From positions 73,165,933 to 73,229,932 of the forward strand of contig NC_054702.1 in assembly GCF_016097555.1 (NCBI RefSeq): a stretch of 64,000 nucleotides of DNA, given 5' to 3'. A program made the translations under genes and the position numbers. A model generated the notes under the pieces. The model was not told the DNA's origin. It was given only the letters and a program-made list of their open reading frames with translations, and searched no databases. The stretch's first letter is position 1. The number at the start of each line of letters is the position of its first letter. The DNA is from Gigantopelta aegis. Lineage: Eukaryota > Mollusca > Gastropoda > Neomphalida > Peltospiridae. Positions 28,301-34,632 of the stretch are shown here, piece after piece.

Positions 28301-31225
28301 TCCATAAGATGATCAAAGGGTTTCGCCTTGAACATCAAGTACACCGGTTTCGGCCATCAAGATGGGACCTGAATCTGGTGTTACGAGCGTTATCGACCGC
28401 ACCTTATAAGCCGATCGAATCCTCTTCCCTGCAAGACTTGACGCGGAAGACGGTGTTTTTACTCAGTTTCGCCACGGCTGCCCGTGTCTCAGAACTCCAT
28501 GCTCTTGATGTAGACTTGGTACGTTTTGAATATTTACAAAACAAATAACCCAAAACGATAGCATCCTTTAGGACCTAACCGGAACGATTCGGTCAGGATT
28601 TCCTCAGCAGTATAATTTCTAATTTCATGTCATTACTGTGTTTTGCCAGAATATATTATTGTCAATTAGTATTAGATTTATAAGGCTTAAATTACATATT
28701 TATTTGATGATGCAGATGTGTGGATGTCACGGTGATCTAGTCCCACGGTATGTATAATACCTTAGGTGGCTCGTACCTATAGGGGTCATGGACTATAGTC
28801 GATCACGTGACATCAATTAACCATCAAGCTTTGTACTTTTACCTCCCAGCCGTAATGTTGGCTGCTATACCTATACTGTTTATGGTCCTCTTAAAAAATA
28901 ACTCCAACACCAGTGATTTTGGGAAACAATTATTATTGTACCATACAAATCCTTCATATTGATATATACCTATATATCGTATGACAGCAATCTATTATGT
29001 CACAGTACAGTCTGTCTTAATCCGACAGGGTTAATTACCCGTTACCCTGACTCCCCAGCCCTCTCTAGGCTACCTGCAGATTACACTGGTAATATTCCTA
29101 TATTGAACGCCAAATTATCGGCATTCCATAGCCGACGTGTGACTTAATTACCCTGTTAAATTAACAGTAAACAAATCTAACAATGGATATAAGGGTTATT
29201 CTTATATTAGCCTCCCACTTACAACAACTAAACAATATCTTTATTGGATTAACTTCTGATTCTTACTTTATCAGGCTTATCTATCAGTCAGTTTAATCCA
29301 CAGGTTAGAGTTACCGACATCACATATGAGTTCTAATAAACAAACAATAATATCACATAAATCATACATCAACGACCTAACAGATCAGAACTCATAGTTA
29401 CCAGGTCCAGCGGTGAGGTTTGGTCTCTCAAGAATATATCTCTTGAGGACCGGCATCAAAGAAATACCAAGACGTAGCCCGTACCCTATTGCGGGAACAG
29501 TGGGTGTCTGGCTCCCTTTTAAAATTTCCGCCAAACCTTTTTATGCCCCTAGCGCGGACTCCGCTGCACAGCTGGTGTCGAAACCGGCTATCAGCTACCC
29601 GAAACTGTGTTAATTAGTGTTTGTTCGCTAATCGGATTATCATCTCTTAAGAAAACAACCCAATCTCAAACTACTGGGCAACATGATCCCCAAAGGTATC
29701 CGATACGGCGCATCCACTGATCGTAACAGATTTTACTAATATCATTTCCCGTACTTAGTAGAGGTTAAAAACCTGTAAAATGTAGGTAAATTATTATAAA
29801 AAACTCACCCGTAGGTGCAGTATTTGTAATCTCACTAAGTATAGCTACAATAATATGTGTAGTTACAATATAAAGAAATATAGATGGAATCTGCCCGAAC
29901 ATGTACATATTAATACATATATAAACATTGTTCCTACACAACGGTAGGTAGGCAGATATAAAAACTTATACATGAAAACGAACACAGAGGATTGGAATAT
30001 TTGGCCTCTCTCTGGAAGTCCTTTGTCTAACAGTCTGTATACGAGGCCCATATATGGTTTTCCGAACATTCGGAACTCTATACCTCAAACTGAAGGAGGG
30101 GCCTGAATCGGGTTTACGAAACAACGGTGTTTCGTCAGTGGACTCAAGGGCTGAAGTGTTGTACTTGTTTACAATGAACACATAATGTCAGTAGTGGGTT
30201 TGAATCCCTTTTCTGAATGCATAAACAGTTCAAATTGCATTGTTTCACAGGTGTTGATACTTGAAAAATAATCTATACCTAGAACAATAGTGTGACATCA
30301 CATGTATGGATTGAGTATTGGTACACCACTAACATGTTGTATTTCAGGCCAGATTGAAAATTATAAGTAAACTCCCCACCGAGATTCAAGGTCCTTTGAC
30401 AAAGCTACATTCATCTCTGAATAGCAAGGTAAGTTAAACCTTCTTGTAATTTTAATGTTACTTCAAGGTCCTTTGACACAGCTACATTCATCTCTGAATA
30501 GCAAGGTAAGTTAAACCTTCTTGTAATTTTAATGTTACTTCAGTACAGTTAAATTTATAATTAGTAGGATTTATTTATAAACAATATGGTTTCAAATAAT
30601 GCATTGTTGTGCTTCTTAGGATCATATATGGTACTTAATGTTAACGGTAGTTGCTCTTCACACTCTTATTTTGGCTCCATACACAATAAATATAACATAT
30701 CCAATTTTTTTTTTTTTTTTATACAATATATTTGACGAAAGGTACTTTTCATTTTTTTCATCTTTTTAAACTTAAACTTGATATTTTGTCCAGAATTATG
30801 AAAAATAAAAAAGTACCTACCTGTAAACTGTATCATCTGTTTGTTATAGAATTTTGACAGGGGTCAAGGTTAGTAGACAAGTTTTTATTTTAATGTGAAG
30901 CATTGTAATAATACAGCTAATTTTGAATTTCATTGAGATCAGTATTCCAATGACATCACTTTACATCTCCTTAAAAATAACAATAAACTGGATGCAAGAA
31001 TGCTGGAAAAATTCCAATGCAAAAGTGCTATTGAATTTTATTTTTTATTTGAACATAAATAATGCACCTGGATGTGTTTGAAGAAAATCTTGTAATATTT
31101 TTTTTTTACTATTTATGTAATATGGATTTCAAGTTAGATTATGGTGAGATATGAGATATGCTATATTTATTGTGTAGAAGCTAAAACAAGGGTGCAGAAA
31201 GTGACATTCGTAAAACTGAGTGCTT

Positions 31226-31257
<32 letters not shown>

Positions 31258-33245
31258 TTCTCCTTAAATTTAAAATGATAAGAATATCAGTACAGTTGTA
31301 TTATAGTGTTTAATAGGAAACTTTCTAAAAGCTTTACATTTCAAATGAGCAATTCAGAGTTGTAAATTGTTTTTCAATTTCCATAATTATTTACTTAAAT
31401 TTCTCTTATATTGTGTTTTTTATATTCAGACCTTGGAAGAGTTCTTTTCTAGTCTGGAATATCTTTGTGGCCCTGAGAATCTTGGTATTTTGTTCAAGAA
31501 GTTGGACAAGAAAAGAGAAAGGTAAATTCTTCTGCACAATTTAATGCGTTAACGGGTTATATTAGTGTTTAAAATTACTGAACACTATGTTATTTGATTT
31601 ACTCTTCTTTACCGTGTAGACAATTATTAGTCCCCTACCAGCAGAACCCTTGGGAGCTAGAGGTTTTATCTGTCTGTTTGCTCATTTGTCCCACTTGTAG
31701 TTTTTCAGAGATGTTATTTTCAATGCTTCAAGATATTACAGATTAAATTTGACTTTCATAGTCATTTGCCCATTTTTGATGATTATGGCACTTGAATTTA
31801 GGAGAATTGAAAATTTGTTAAGTCTGGTAGGAGACTTGTATTGCTTTAACAATCTCTCTCAGAATGCTTGTTCTGCTAGCTGTGCATAGTACCTGTCATT
31901 CAGACACCAATATAAAATTTAAAAAATACAAAACTCTACCATATGATATAAATCTAAAATTCCATATCCTCTTGGAGTGATGGTCCAGTGATCTGGCTAT
32001 ATTATATATCTGATCACACAAAACCAACAAAATTCAATGAGTTCTAAAATAGTGAAAAGACAAGATTTAGATATTACTTTTCCAATGGCAGCAGTGATAG
32101 TTAATGAAAATGCACCAAGAAGATTTGCGTTAGGTTTGTGTTAATTTTGTGGATTTTTTTCTTTTTTTTGTAGGTGAAACGATTGATACATAACATTATA
32201 TTTGACACTTAAAGGTGAATGTAGTTAAAAATAATAAAAGCCTTCCATACCAAATTTTTGTGGCACATTTGTTTTTTTGTTTTTTTAAGATCAGACTAAA
32301 TTAGTTTTTGTTTTTTTCAATATGCTATTGAGTAACATGAAATAAAGTTTTCTTTTGTTCATGACAGACTTAATTGTGTTTCAGACAAATTGTATTTGCC
32401 CATCGACAAACACTGGCTGAGCAACTGAGACAAGAGACTGACCCAGCAATGACACTTCACTTGGCGTCAGTAATACTCTTCCAGACGTTTACAAATAACA
32501 TGATTCACGTCCCAGGTCGTCTTGTGCCGCAAGTTATCCAGTTTCTGTCGGAATACTTAGAGAAAGATGTCCATGAAAAGCTTGTCAATTTACAAGGTAA
32601 TTGTTCATCTAATTTGGGATTGTTTTATCCTACATATGTTTGTTTCCATACAAGACCTTTCAATATAGTGCAAATATGTCTCCTGGGGGAATTGTTAAAT
32701 TGAGAGGTCAAGTATACATTAAAAAACAAAACAACCAGGTTTTTCAGTTCTAGTTTGCATTTCTATTAAAAATATTTAAATACATTTTTGATGGCCAAAT
32801 ATAATATTTTCTATACATTTCAAAAATCTGTATTCATGTGGTCTTTAAAATTATTTTATTTCATGCCATAACAGGATATCTTGAAACTGAGTTTGTTCAA
32901 GTTGGATGACATTAAACATTCATTCTTTACTTGGTTTAGTTATTATTTTTCCTCCTTTCTGTTTACTTATATAGTGCTTTAGTCCTTTTTGAAGTCCCCT
33001 CACCCCACCCCCAACCATAACTTGCAAGTCATAATCTTAACTAATATATCTAAAATAAAATAATTTCAGAGCTGGTTGTGAAGCATGCAAAACTAGTCAA
33101 TGATTCCACTGCAGAGAAACCTATGACAGAGGAAATTTCAGATGTCGAGGCACAGATGAAAGAATTACTGCCTGGTGTCAAGGAAATTGCACTGACTGCT
33201 AAGAAAAACAATATGGTACAAGAAGAAACAAAGGACGAGGCTTGA
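839..33245 (+). CDS. UFL1, E3 UFM1-protein ligase 1 (complete, 17 exons)
   Basis: UFL1 is the E3 that, with DDRGK1 and CDK5RAP3 at the ER membrane, transfers UFM1 from UFC1 to targets such as ribosomal protein uL24/RPL26, with roles in ribosome quality control and ER-phagy (known for the family). Coding exons: 839-912, 9058-9203, 10105-10231, 14504-14618, 14963-15093, 16007-16065, 16915-17061, 17921-18096, 19949-20119, 20443-20569, 21078-21321, 21855-22021, 22968-23098, 30348-30428, 31430-31521, 32385-32596, 33070-33245. Joined they give 2376 nt, 791 aa plus TGA, close to the 794 aa human protein as I recall it, and alignable from end to end (for example [39 protein letters not shown]). All donors are GT and acceptors AG, and phases agree throughout. 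The start is the first ATG of a helix resembling the vertebrate N-terminus. There is no signal peptide or membrane segment, as expected for a protein held at the ER by DDRGK1. Intron 1 (8.1 kb) and intron 13 (7.2 kb) are swollen by transposons. Confidence 0.97.
1005..3926 (+). mobile_element. pogo/Tigger-type DNA transposon with C-terminal zinc finger
   Basis: About 2.9 kb in UFL1 intron 1. The ends are related inverted repeats: GCGTCACACGTTTTCGATCG at 1061-1080 pairs with 3848-3867 with two mismatches, and TTGACAG-type sequence lies just outside each. The outer limits are approximate and I could not fix the target duplication. Transposase parts are an N-terminal helix-turn-helix, a DDE_1 catalytic region and a cysteine/histidine-rich tail. 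The autonomous frame is interrupted twice (near 1897 and near 2028), so this copy looks inactive. Confidence 0.85.
1197..3436 (+). pseudogene. Tigger-like transposase with psq-type HTH, DDE_1 and PHD-like finger
   Basis: A short first exon, 1197-1220 (MLRVKFPM), can splice through GTAAGT to an AG at 1663, after which the frame continues into an HTH of the Pipsqueak/CENP-B type ([21 protein letters not shown]). The frame stops at 1900; the next 130 bases continue in another frame ([16 protein letters not shown]) and the main frame resumes at 2030. The DDE_1 region shows NIDEKG (first Asp), [10 protein letters not shown] (second Asp) and [13 protein letters not shown] (third Asp). The tail after about 3000 is Lys-rich, then carries CCKCKK...C...C..HWVH...FWCPCH, which resembles a PHD-type zinc ligand pattern. 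Two frameshifts make it a pseudogene. Fusion of Tigger transposases with such a finger is inferred here, not proven. Confidence 0.8.
3927..4033. other. Spacer between two intron repeats
   Basis: Short stretch after the Tigger element with no recognisable gene, containing a G-rich GGTGGGGGCGGGGC block near 3982. Confidence 0.4.
4034..5845. mobile_element. Possible non-autonomous element with inverted ends
   Basis: Sequence at 4034-4086 and its approximate reverse complement at 5780-5845 share a core reading GGTCACCC(A/G)AAATAT(A/G)CC followed by a small internal palindrome around AACCCGGTTT or AACCCAGTTTT. Identity over about 55 bp is near 80 percent by eye. The DNA just inside the left end (GTCACTTTGTTTTCTCGTGC) recalls the left end of the Tigger at 1005. 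No transposase was recognised. A 124-codon minus-strand frame at 5278-5652 has no family I know. Related MITE or decayed element are both possible. Confidence 0.4.
6236..7259 (-). repeat. LTR-like repeat, copy 1 (fossil)
   Basis: Read on the minus strand, the unit starts TGTGACGGAACATGC at 7259 and reaches CTGCGGCAGTACA at 6316, i.e. TG...CA ends as in long terminal repeats. About 80 bp beyond the CA end, down to 6236, are shared with copy 3 at 62431-63375. Copy 2 lies at 56611-57591. The copies are roughly 90 percent alike by eye with several indels, so it is old but not ancient. No coding part is seen. It could instead be a non-autonomous DNA element, as I could not confirm a target duplication. 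Confidence 0.5.
7314..7346. repeat. (AT)n microsatellite
   Basis: Simple alternating AT run of about 33 bp in UFL1 intron 1. A second, shorter one lies near 7542-7566. Confidence 0.95.
7567..9057. other. UFL1 intron 1, distal part
   Basis: AT-rich intron sequence. Apart from a SINE fragment at about 8125-8243 I see no gene, no inverted repeat and no open frame with recognisable content. It ends with the acceptor of exon 2. Confidence 0.5.
8125..8243 (+). repeat. SINE fragment (family A middle part)
   Basis: Contains the B-box-like GGTCAGTCTAGGATCGATCC, then GGTATGTGATATCCTGTCTG and GTAGCGGGTTTCC, matching the body of the other SINE copies. Both the 5' head and the tail are missing. Confidence 0.65.
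9058..9203 (+). CDS. UFL1 exon 2 (aa 25-74)
   Basis: Encodes [18 protein letters not shown] and [17 protein letters not shown], matching the first winged-helix-like part of the family. AG|A acceptor and G|GTACAT donor. Phase agrees with both neighbours. Confidence 0.96.
9461..9749 (+). repeat. Full SINE, family A head with tail type 2
   Basis: Head GTAACCCAGTGGTAAAGC and GGGTTCGATC give A and B boxes; then a body with AAAATCCCTTGCTACTAATGG; then the tail block TTTGACATCCAATA and GTGCTCTAGTGGTGTTG ending in TTAAACAAACAAAC. This is the most complete copy in the window with the second tail type. Confidence 0.85.
10105..10231 (+). CDS. UFL1 exon 3 (aa 74-116)
   Basis: Encodes [19 protein letters not shown] and [10 protein letters not shown], nearly collinear with human GRVNIVDLQQVINVDLIHI. 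Donor AG|GTAGAC carries two bases into exon 4. Confidence 0.96.
10265..11773 (+). mobile_element. Tc1/mariner-superfamily transposon, apparently intact
   Basis: Terminal inverted repeats begin CTAGTGGGAAAAAGTAACTG at 10265 and their near-perfect complement ends CACTAG at 11773. Both are flanked by TA (10263-10264 and 11774-11775), the expected Tc1 target duplication. Length 1509 bp. It sits 33 bp after UFL1 exon 3, in intron 3, in the same orientation as the gene. The uninterrupted transposase frame and well-matched ends suggest recent insertion. Confidence 0.93.
10561..11574 (+). CDS. Tc1-like DDE transposase, 337 aa, full length
   Basis: Cuts and reinserts the element by binding its TIRs. 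The N-terminal half has paired HTH domains ([21 protein letters not shown] at about aa 9-29, and [17 protein letters not shown] at about aa 96-112). The catalytic triad is visible as LFTDESRFH (Asp), LQHDNARPH (Asp) and [13 protein letters not shown] (Glu), a DD34E-type arrangement; [11 protein letters not shown] is also present. Length is normal for the family (about 340 aa). No stop or frameshift. An upstream frame at 10340-10573 overlaps it but has no known content. GC content is higher than in the surrounding intron. Confidence 0.95.
   Translation: MPRLNENDRLRAIGMLQADMHHRAVATQFGVHINSIQALWRRYQHVGNVRDQQCAGHPRVTSRQQDNHIRLVHLRNRFQTASLTARTIPGLRAINPRTVQNRLREHGIRPRRPAVRSVLLRRHRVARLAWCRRHLHFNRRDWVGILFTDESRFHLDSSDGRSRVYRRVGERFSDACVVERRAFGGGSVMVWGGITSTGRTPLVVIDGNLNAVRYRDDIIQAHVIPFVQGQQCHITLQHDNARPHVDWVVMDFLAQQNIDVLQWPAVSPDLAPIEHVWDEMQRRVRALPNQPLTLRALGQTLVQIWNGIPQAFFNNLVGSMRRRCQACIDANGGHTRY
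11776..14503. other. UFL1 intron 3, remainder
   Basis: About 2.7 kb of AT-rich intron. Short open frames occur on both strands but none has recognisable domains or SINE, TIR or retroelement hallmarks. It ends at the exon 4 acceptor. Confidence 0.5.
14504..14618 (+). CDS. UFL1 exon 4 (aa 116-154)
   Basis: Encodes [18 protein letters not shown] and [20 protein letters not shown], matching human NYLDRLAEEVNDKLQESG and following residues. Ends in phase 0 before GTAATA. Confidence 0.96.
14963..15093 (+). CDS. UFL1 exon 5 (aa 155-198)
   Basis: Encodes [15 protein letters not shown] and [20 protein letters not shown], with FTEAFVAR identical to human. Donor AG|GTAACC; the split Arg is completed in exon 6. 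Confidence 0.96.
15326..15713 (+). repeat. Full SINE, family B head with tail type 1 and clear target duplication
   Basis: Head GGCGTCGTGGTTAGGC (A box) with GGGTTTGGATCCC (B box), then the shared body (AAAAGATCCCTTCCTGCTAATCGG region) and the GTGCGTCGTTAAATAAA tail ending in TTTC repeats. Flanked by a 14-bp direct repeat CTTTGAGTAATTCC at 15312-15325 and 15713-15726, the signature of LINE-driven insertion. Confidence 0.92.
16007..16065 (+). CDS. UFL1 exon 6 (aa 198-218)
   Basis: Short 59-nt exon encoding [20 protein letters not shown], aligned with human [20 protein letters not shown]. One base carries over into exon 7. Confidence 0.94.
16386..16700 (+). repeat. tRNA-like SINE of a third type
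   Basis: Begins GCTCCTTGGTCTAGTGGATA (A-box-like) and has GGTTCAAATTCC (B box), then a body unrelated to the other SINEs here, rich in GA toward the 3' end. A short GACAGT occurs on both sides and may be the target duplication. Single copy in this window. Confidence 0.6.
16915..17061 (+). CDS. UFL1 exon 7 (aa 218-267)
   Basis: Encodes [37 protein letters not shown] and QNGYL, matching human EELVNSGRLRGTVVGGRQD and NGYLEFD. Splits a Glu codon with exon 8. Confidence 0.96.
   Translation, partial: LFWRNLFRVEDLQAAFLVVVKKKQHTCLKFTQNPRMNGWMHSTNKMAI
17062..17920. other. UFL1 intron 7
   Basis: AT-rich intron of about 860 bp. I see no repeat family, gene or structured element in it. Confidence 0.5.
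17921..18096 (+). CDS. UFL1 exon 8 (aa 267-325)
   Basis: Encodes [20 protein letters not shown] and [16 protein letters not shown]. The SRLGIPD and SGTWVDI blocks are near-identical to human UFL1. Ends in phase 0. Confidence 0.96.
18196..18308 (-). repeat. SINE tail fragment, tail type 2
   Basis: Minus-strand copy of the TTAAACAAAACAAAC tail with the GTGCTCTAGTGGTGTC and TTTGACATCCAATAG region diverged. The Tigger derivative at 18331 lies just beyond its truncated end. Confidence 0.65.
18331..19728 (+). mobile_element. Deletion derivative of a pogo/Tigger transposon
   Basis: Perfectly inverted ends CAGTGAAACCTGTCTAAACC and its complement, flanked by TA on both sides (18329-18330 and 19729-19730). 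Length 1398 bp, too short for a complete Tigger. It keeps part of the DNA-binding region at 19055-19387 but no DDE domain, so it needs a transposase in trans. Clean TIRs suggest fairly recent movement. Confidence 0.88.
19055..19387 (+). pseudogene. CENP-B/Tc5-type DNA-binding fragment of a Tigger transposase
   Basis: A 110-codon frame with [34 protein letters not shown] and [12 protein letters not shown] follows the CENP-B-type HTH_Tnp_Tc5 pattern (leucine-rich helix, trp-phe, then IQEKA and FKAS blocks). The glycine-tryptophan normally after FKAS is changed to TDGYK. The catalytic domain is absent, so it cannot transpose the element alone. Whether any protein is made is unknown. Confidence 0.7.
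19949..20119 (+). CDS. UFL1 exon 9 (aa 326-382)
   Basis: Encodes [30 protein letters not shown] and LMTSRAEK. Aligns with human TSLSVEDAAILLQQVM and CTELFRELMHQKAEK. Phase 0 on both sides. Confidence 0.93.
20443..20569 (+). CDS. UFL1 exon 10 (aa 383-425)
   Basis: Encodes [19 protein letters not shown] and [12 protein letters not shown], the start of the lysine-rich linker (human KKDKKDERRRKATEG). One base carries into exon 11. Confidence 0.93.
20570..21077. other. UFL1 intron 10
   Basis: Intron of about 510 bp with no recognisable repeat or gene. Confidence 0.5.
21078..21321 (+). CDS. UFL1 exon 11 (aa 425-506)
   Basis: Largest internal exon. Begins with the Ser/Gly/Lys-rich linker ([20 protein letters not shown]), the counterpart of human KKKGRKDDDSDDE, then [18 protein letters not shown] and [13 protein letters not shown] leading into the C-terminal helical region. 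Confidence 0.96.
21322..21854. other. UFL1 intron 11
   Basis: Intron of about 530 bp. A CACGCCACAC...AGGGGTGTGAGCATGAC stretch near 21650-21690 looks repeat-derived, but I cannot assign it. Confidence 0.4.
21855..22021 (+). CDS. UFL1 exon 12 (aa 506-562)
   Basis: Encodes [19 protein letters not shown] and [16 protein letters not shown], matching human PLNKTYLEVVRSVFMSS and NIRLFEKGMKFF. The CDS frame opens well before the acceptor, but the conserved block fixes the splice site. Confidence 0.96.
22022..22967. other. UFL1 intron 12
   Basis: About 950 bp of AT-rich intron; nothing supported by sequence was seen. Confidence 0.5.
22968..23098 (+). CDS. UFL1 exon 13 (aa 562-605)
   Basis: Encodes [20 protein letters not shown] and [17 protein letters not shown], matching human [23 protein letters not shown]. 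Ends in phase 0 at the 7.2-kb intron 13. Confidence 0.95.
23331..23655 (+). repeat. Full SINE, family A head with tail type 1
   Basis: Head GTATCCCAGTGGTAAAGC and GGGATCGATCC, body AAAAGATCCCTTGCTGCTAA, tail GTGCGTCATTAAATAAA. Flanking TATACTAAA and TATACCAAA may be a slightly diverged target duplication. Confidence 0.87.
24190..24521 (+). repeat. 166-bp tandem duplication in the DIRS leader
   Basis: The block starting GTGTTTGGGTGAAATG at 24190 repeats from 24356 with a period of 166 bp and a few changes; each unit ends near a CGCCATTTGCAAAATGGCG palindrome. Non-coding leader sequence of the fossil element. Confidence 0.85.
25860..26430 (+). repeat. 287-bp tandem repeat in the gag-like region
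   Basis: The block beginning GGCTCCTGACGGGACCGTCC at 25871 recurs at 26158, a period of 287 bp, nearly identical. More diverged versions with the same ACCGTCCACGGTCC theme lie at about 25220-25860, so several rounds of duplication seem to have occurred. Confidence 0.8.
28531..30190. other. Unclassified repeat-like block in UFL1 intron 13
   Basis: Starts where the recombinase similarity of the DIRS fossil stops. It is richer in GC in parts (29390-29640) than normal intron and has no coding frame I recognise. It may be another insertion or more of the fossil. No terminal repeats could be matched. Confidence 0.35.
30348..30428 (+). CDS. UFL1 exon 14 (aa 606-632)
   Basis: Encodes [20 protein letters not shown] and HSSLNSK, matching human [27 protein letters not shown]. 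The 3' half of this exon together with its donor is tandemly duplicated just downstream (30462-30538). Confidence 0.95.
30385..30538 (+). repeat. 77-bp tandem duplication of the end of exon 14 plus donor
   Basis: Units 30385-30461 and 30462-30538 differ at one visible position, AAAGCT versus ACAGCT. Each carries the last 44 bases of exon 14, the GTAAGT donor and the start of the intron. The substitution in unit 2 creates a CAG that could act as acceptor for a 24-nt in-frame piece (30482-30505, LHSSLNSK). Confidence 0.95.
30539..31429. other. UFL1 intron 14
   Basis: AT-rich intron containing a run of about 28 C at 31227-31254 and nothing else recognised. Confidence 0.5.
31227..31254. repeat. 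Poly-C tract
   Basis: Uninterrupted C run; assembly length may be unreliable. Confidence 0.9.
31430..31521 (+). CDS. UFL1 exon 15 (aa 633-663)
   Basis: Encodes [19 protein letters not shown] and [10 protein letters not shown], counterpart of human SIEDFISCLDSAAEACDIM and KRGDKKRERQ. Splits an Arg codon with exon 16. Confidence 0.94.
31522..32384. other. UFL1 intron 15
   Basis: About 860 bp, AT-rich, no feature recognised. Confidence 0.5.
32385..32596 (+). CDS. UFL1 exon 16 (aa 663-734)
   Basis: Encodes [40 protein letters not shown] and [13 protein letters not shown], closely matching human ILFQHRQALAEQLKVTEDP and APGRCVPQIIAFL. One base carries into exon 17. Confidence 0.97.
32597..33069. 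other. UFL1 intron 16
   Basis: About 470 bp, no feature recognised. Confidence 0.5.
33070..33245 (+). CDS. UFL1 exon 17 (aa 734-791, stop TGA)
   Basis: Encodes [16 protein letters not shown] and [20 protein letters not shown], ending ETKDEA before TGA. Human has LVVKQLVSQNKK and ELQELSSSIKDLVLKSRK at this place. Confidence 0.95.
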
Positions 33246-33389
33246 TATAGATACTACAAATGTGACGATGTCTCAATCAAGTTTGAAATAACAGGAAAAC
33301 CACACATTGGCATATTCGGAGTACTCTCATAATTATTTTATTAAAGTGTGCCATCGTGCAACTTGTAGTAATACTTTTATAAAATAACC

Positions 33390-33463
33390 TTATGTTTGAC
33401 ATCCAATAGCAGATGATTAATAAATCAATGTGCTCTAGTGGTGTCGTTAAACAAATCAAACTA
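33390..33463 (+). repeat. SINE tail fragment, tail type 2
   Basis: TGTTTGACATCCAATAGC followed by GTGCTCTAGTGGTGTCGTTA and an AAACAAA end. Only the 3' 70 bp are present. Confidence 0.8.
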
Positions 33464-34047
33464 TTTATAATACTTTTATATCATATCATCGAATTAGAAA
33501 TTGCTAAAATATATCTGGTTCCCTTTGGCTGTTCATAGGAAATTTATGGAATACATTATTACTGAAAGTTGTACTGTTACTACTAAGTGGCAGCATCAGC
33601 CATTCAGTATATAAATGGGGAAGAAAAAGTGTTTCAGTTGAGGCAGTTGTACTTCATACACAGTATACATTGCCATATGTATAAGCAGAAAGGGACCCGA
33701 TAAAACATTAATTTAGTATTAACATAACACTGTTTAACAAGACATGCTGAAATGAGGATAGGTTTGCTTTGAAAAAATAAATCCGATTTATTTTAACAGC
33801 AGAACAAATGTCAATGACTCTGAAGGAAAACTTTAATAAACAGGTTGAGGTGTTTTTTTCTTGTGATATATGAAATGTGAGCTTTCTGTAAGAATAAAGG
33901 TTTTTGGTAACACGATTAGTCGGCTGAACGATAAATATTAATTTAAAAGTGATGTTGTGCTCATTATATATGTAAATATTGTACCATAATAAAAGTTTGA
34001 TCGACACAGGTATAACTGAGGATTTAATTCAGATGAGATTTAAAAAA

Positions 34048-34632
34048 AAAATGAAATGTGTGACGGTCACGTCTTTACATCTGAAAATTGTCATTAACGT
34101 GTCTGAGCACATTGGGCATTGCATGTTGACTGGTACAACATTAGCTCATGCTTCTCATGAGACAGTGGATCTCTGGAATAGTGAATAGTGATCGAGATCC
34201 ATTCACGAGTTAAAGCACGTTTAAGGTTGTGGACGTTCCCTTGCACCCTACAACCAAACAAATCCCATACCTGCACAATAGGGAACAAGTGAGGCAATCT
34301 TGCAAGCCAGTTTAGTGCCTCAATATTGTTCCTCTGAAGAAGTCCAGTCGTTAGTCTGGCTGAATACAGGCGTGCATTGTCCTGTTGAAACAAAATGCAT
34401 GGATGCTGATTTCATCACTAATGCTGAGCATTCAGATTCCCATGAGGTTGTTTGTCCGATGTCATGAATTCCTGCCAACACCATGATGTTACCACCACCA
34501 CATCGGTCATGTTAGTGCACGAAGCGACGTTGTACCACAGTCAGTGCACAATGTGCTCAGACAATTTAAAATATTTTTTAGCATGCACTCCCAAACACCA
34601 TTTAACGAAGTGACCGTCACACATTTCATTTT
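34048..34632 (-). mobile_element. Shortened Tc1-like element with perfect 23-bp TIRs
   Basis: AATGAAATGTGTGACGGTCA at the left (34049-34068) is exactly inverted at 34612-34631, and the identity covers 23 bp. The 585-bp unit contains a decayed minus-strand piece of Tc1 transposase: QQDNARLYSARLTTGLLQ, then PHLFPIVQVWD in the place of the usual DLSPIEHVWD, and upstream GGGNIMVLAGI (34430-34510). The final catalytic Glu is missing. It is a different Tc1 lineage from the intact element at 10265. Confidence 0.88.

Larger units (their letters stand above)
23990..28530 (+). mobile_element. DIRS-like tyrosine-recombinase retroelement (fossil, broken)
   Basis: Recognised from a ribonuclease H region followed by a tyrosine-recombinase region in the same orientation, the order used by DIRS-family elements in place of an integrase. 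Parts: leader with a tandem duplication (24190-24521), Ser/Pro-rich gag-like region with tandem repeats (about 24700-26470), RNase H (about 27200-27580) and recombinase (about 28000-28530). The reverse transcriptase part is not recognisable. The element is clearly broken, by more than five lesions, and lacks its 3' end. GC content is distinctly above the surrounding intron. Age looks old, given the frame decay. Confidence 0.75.
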
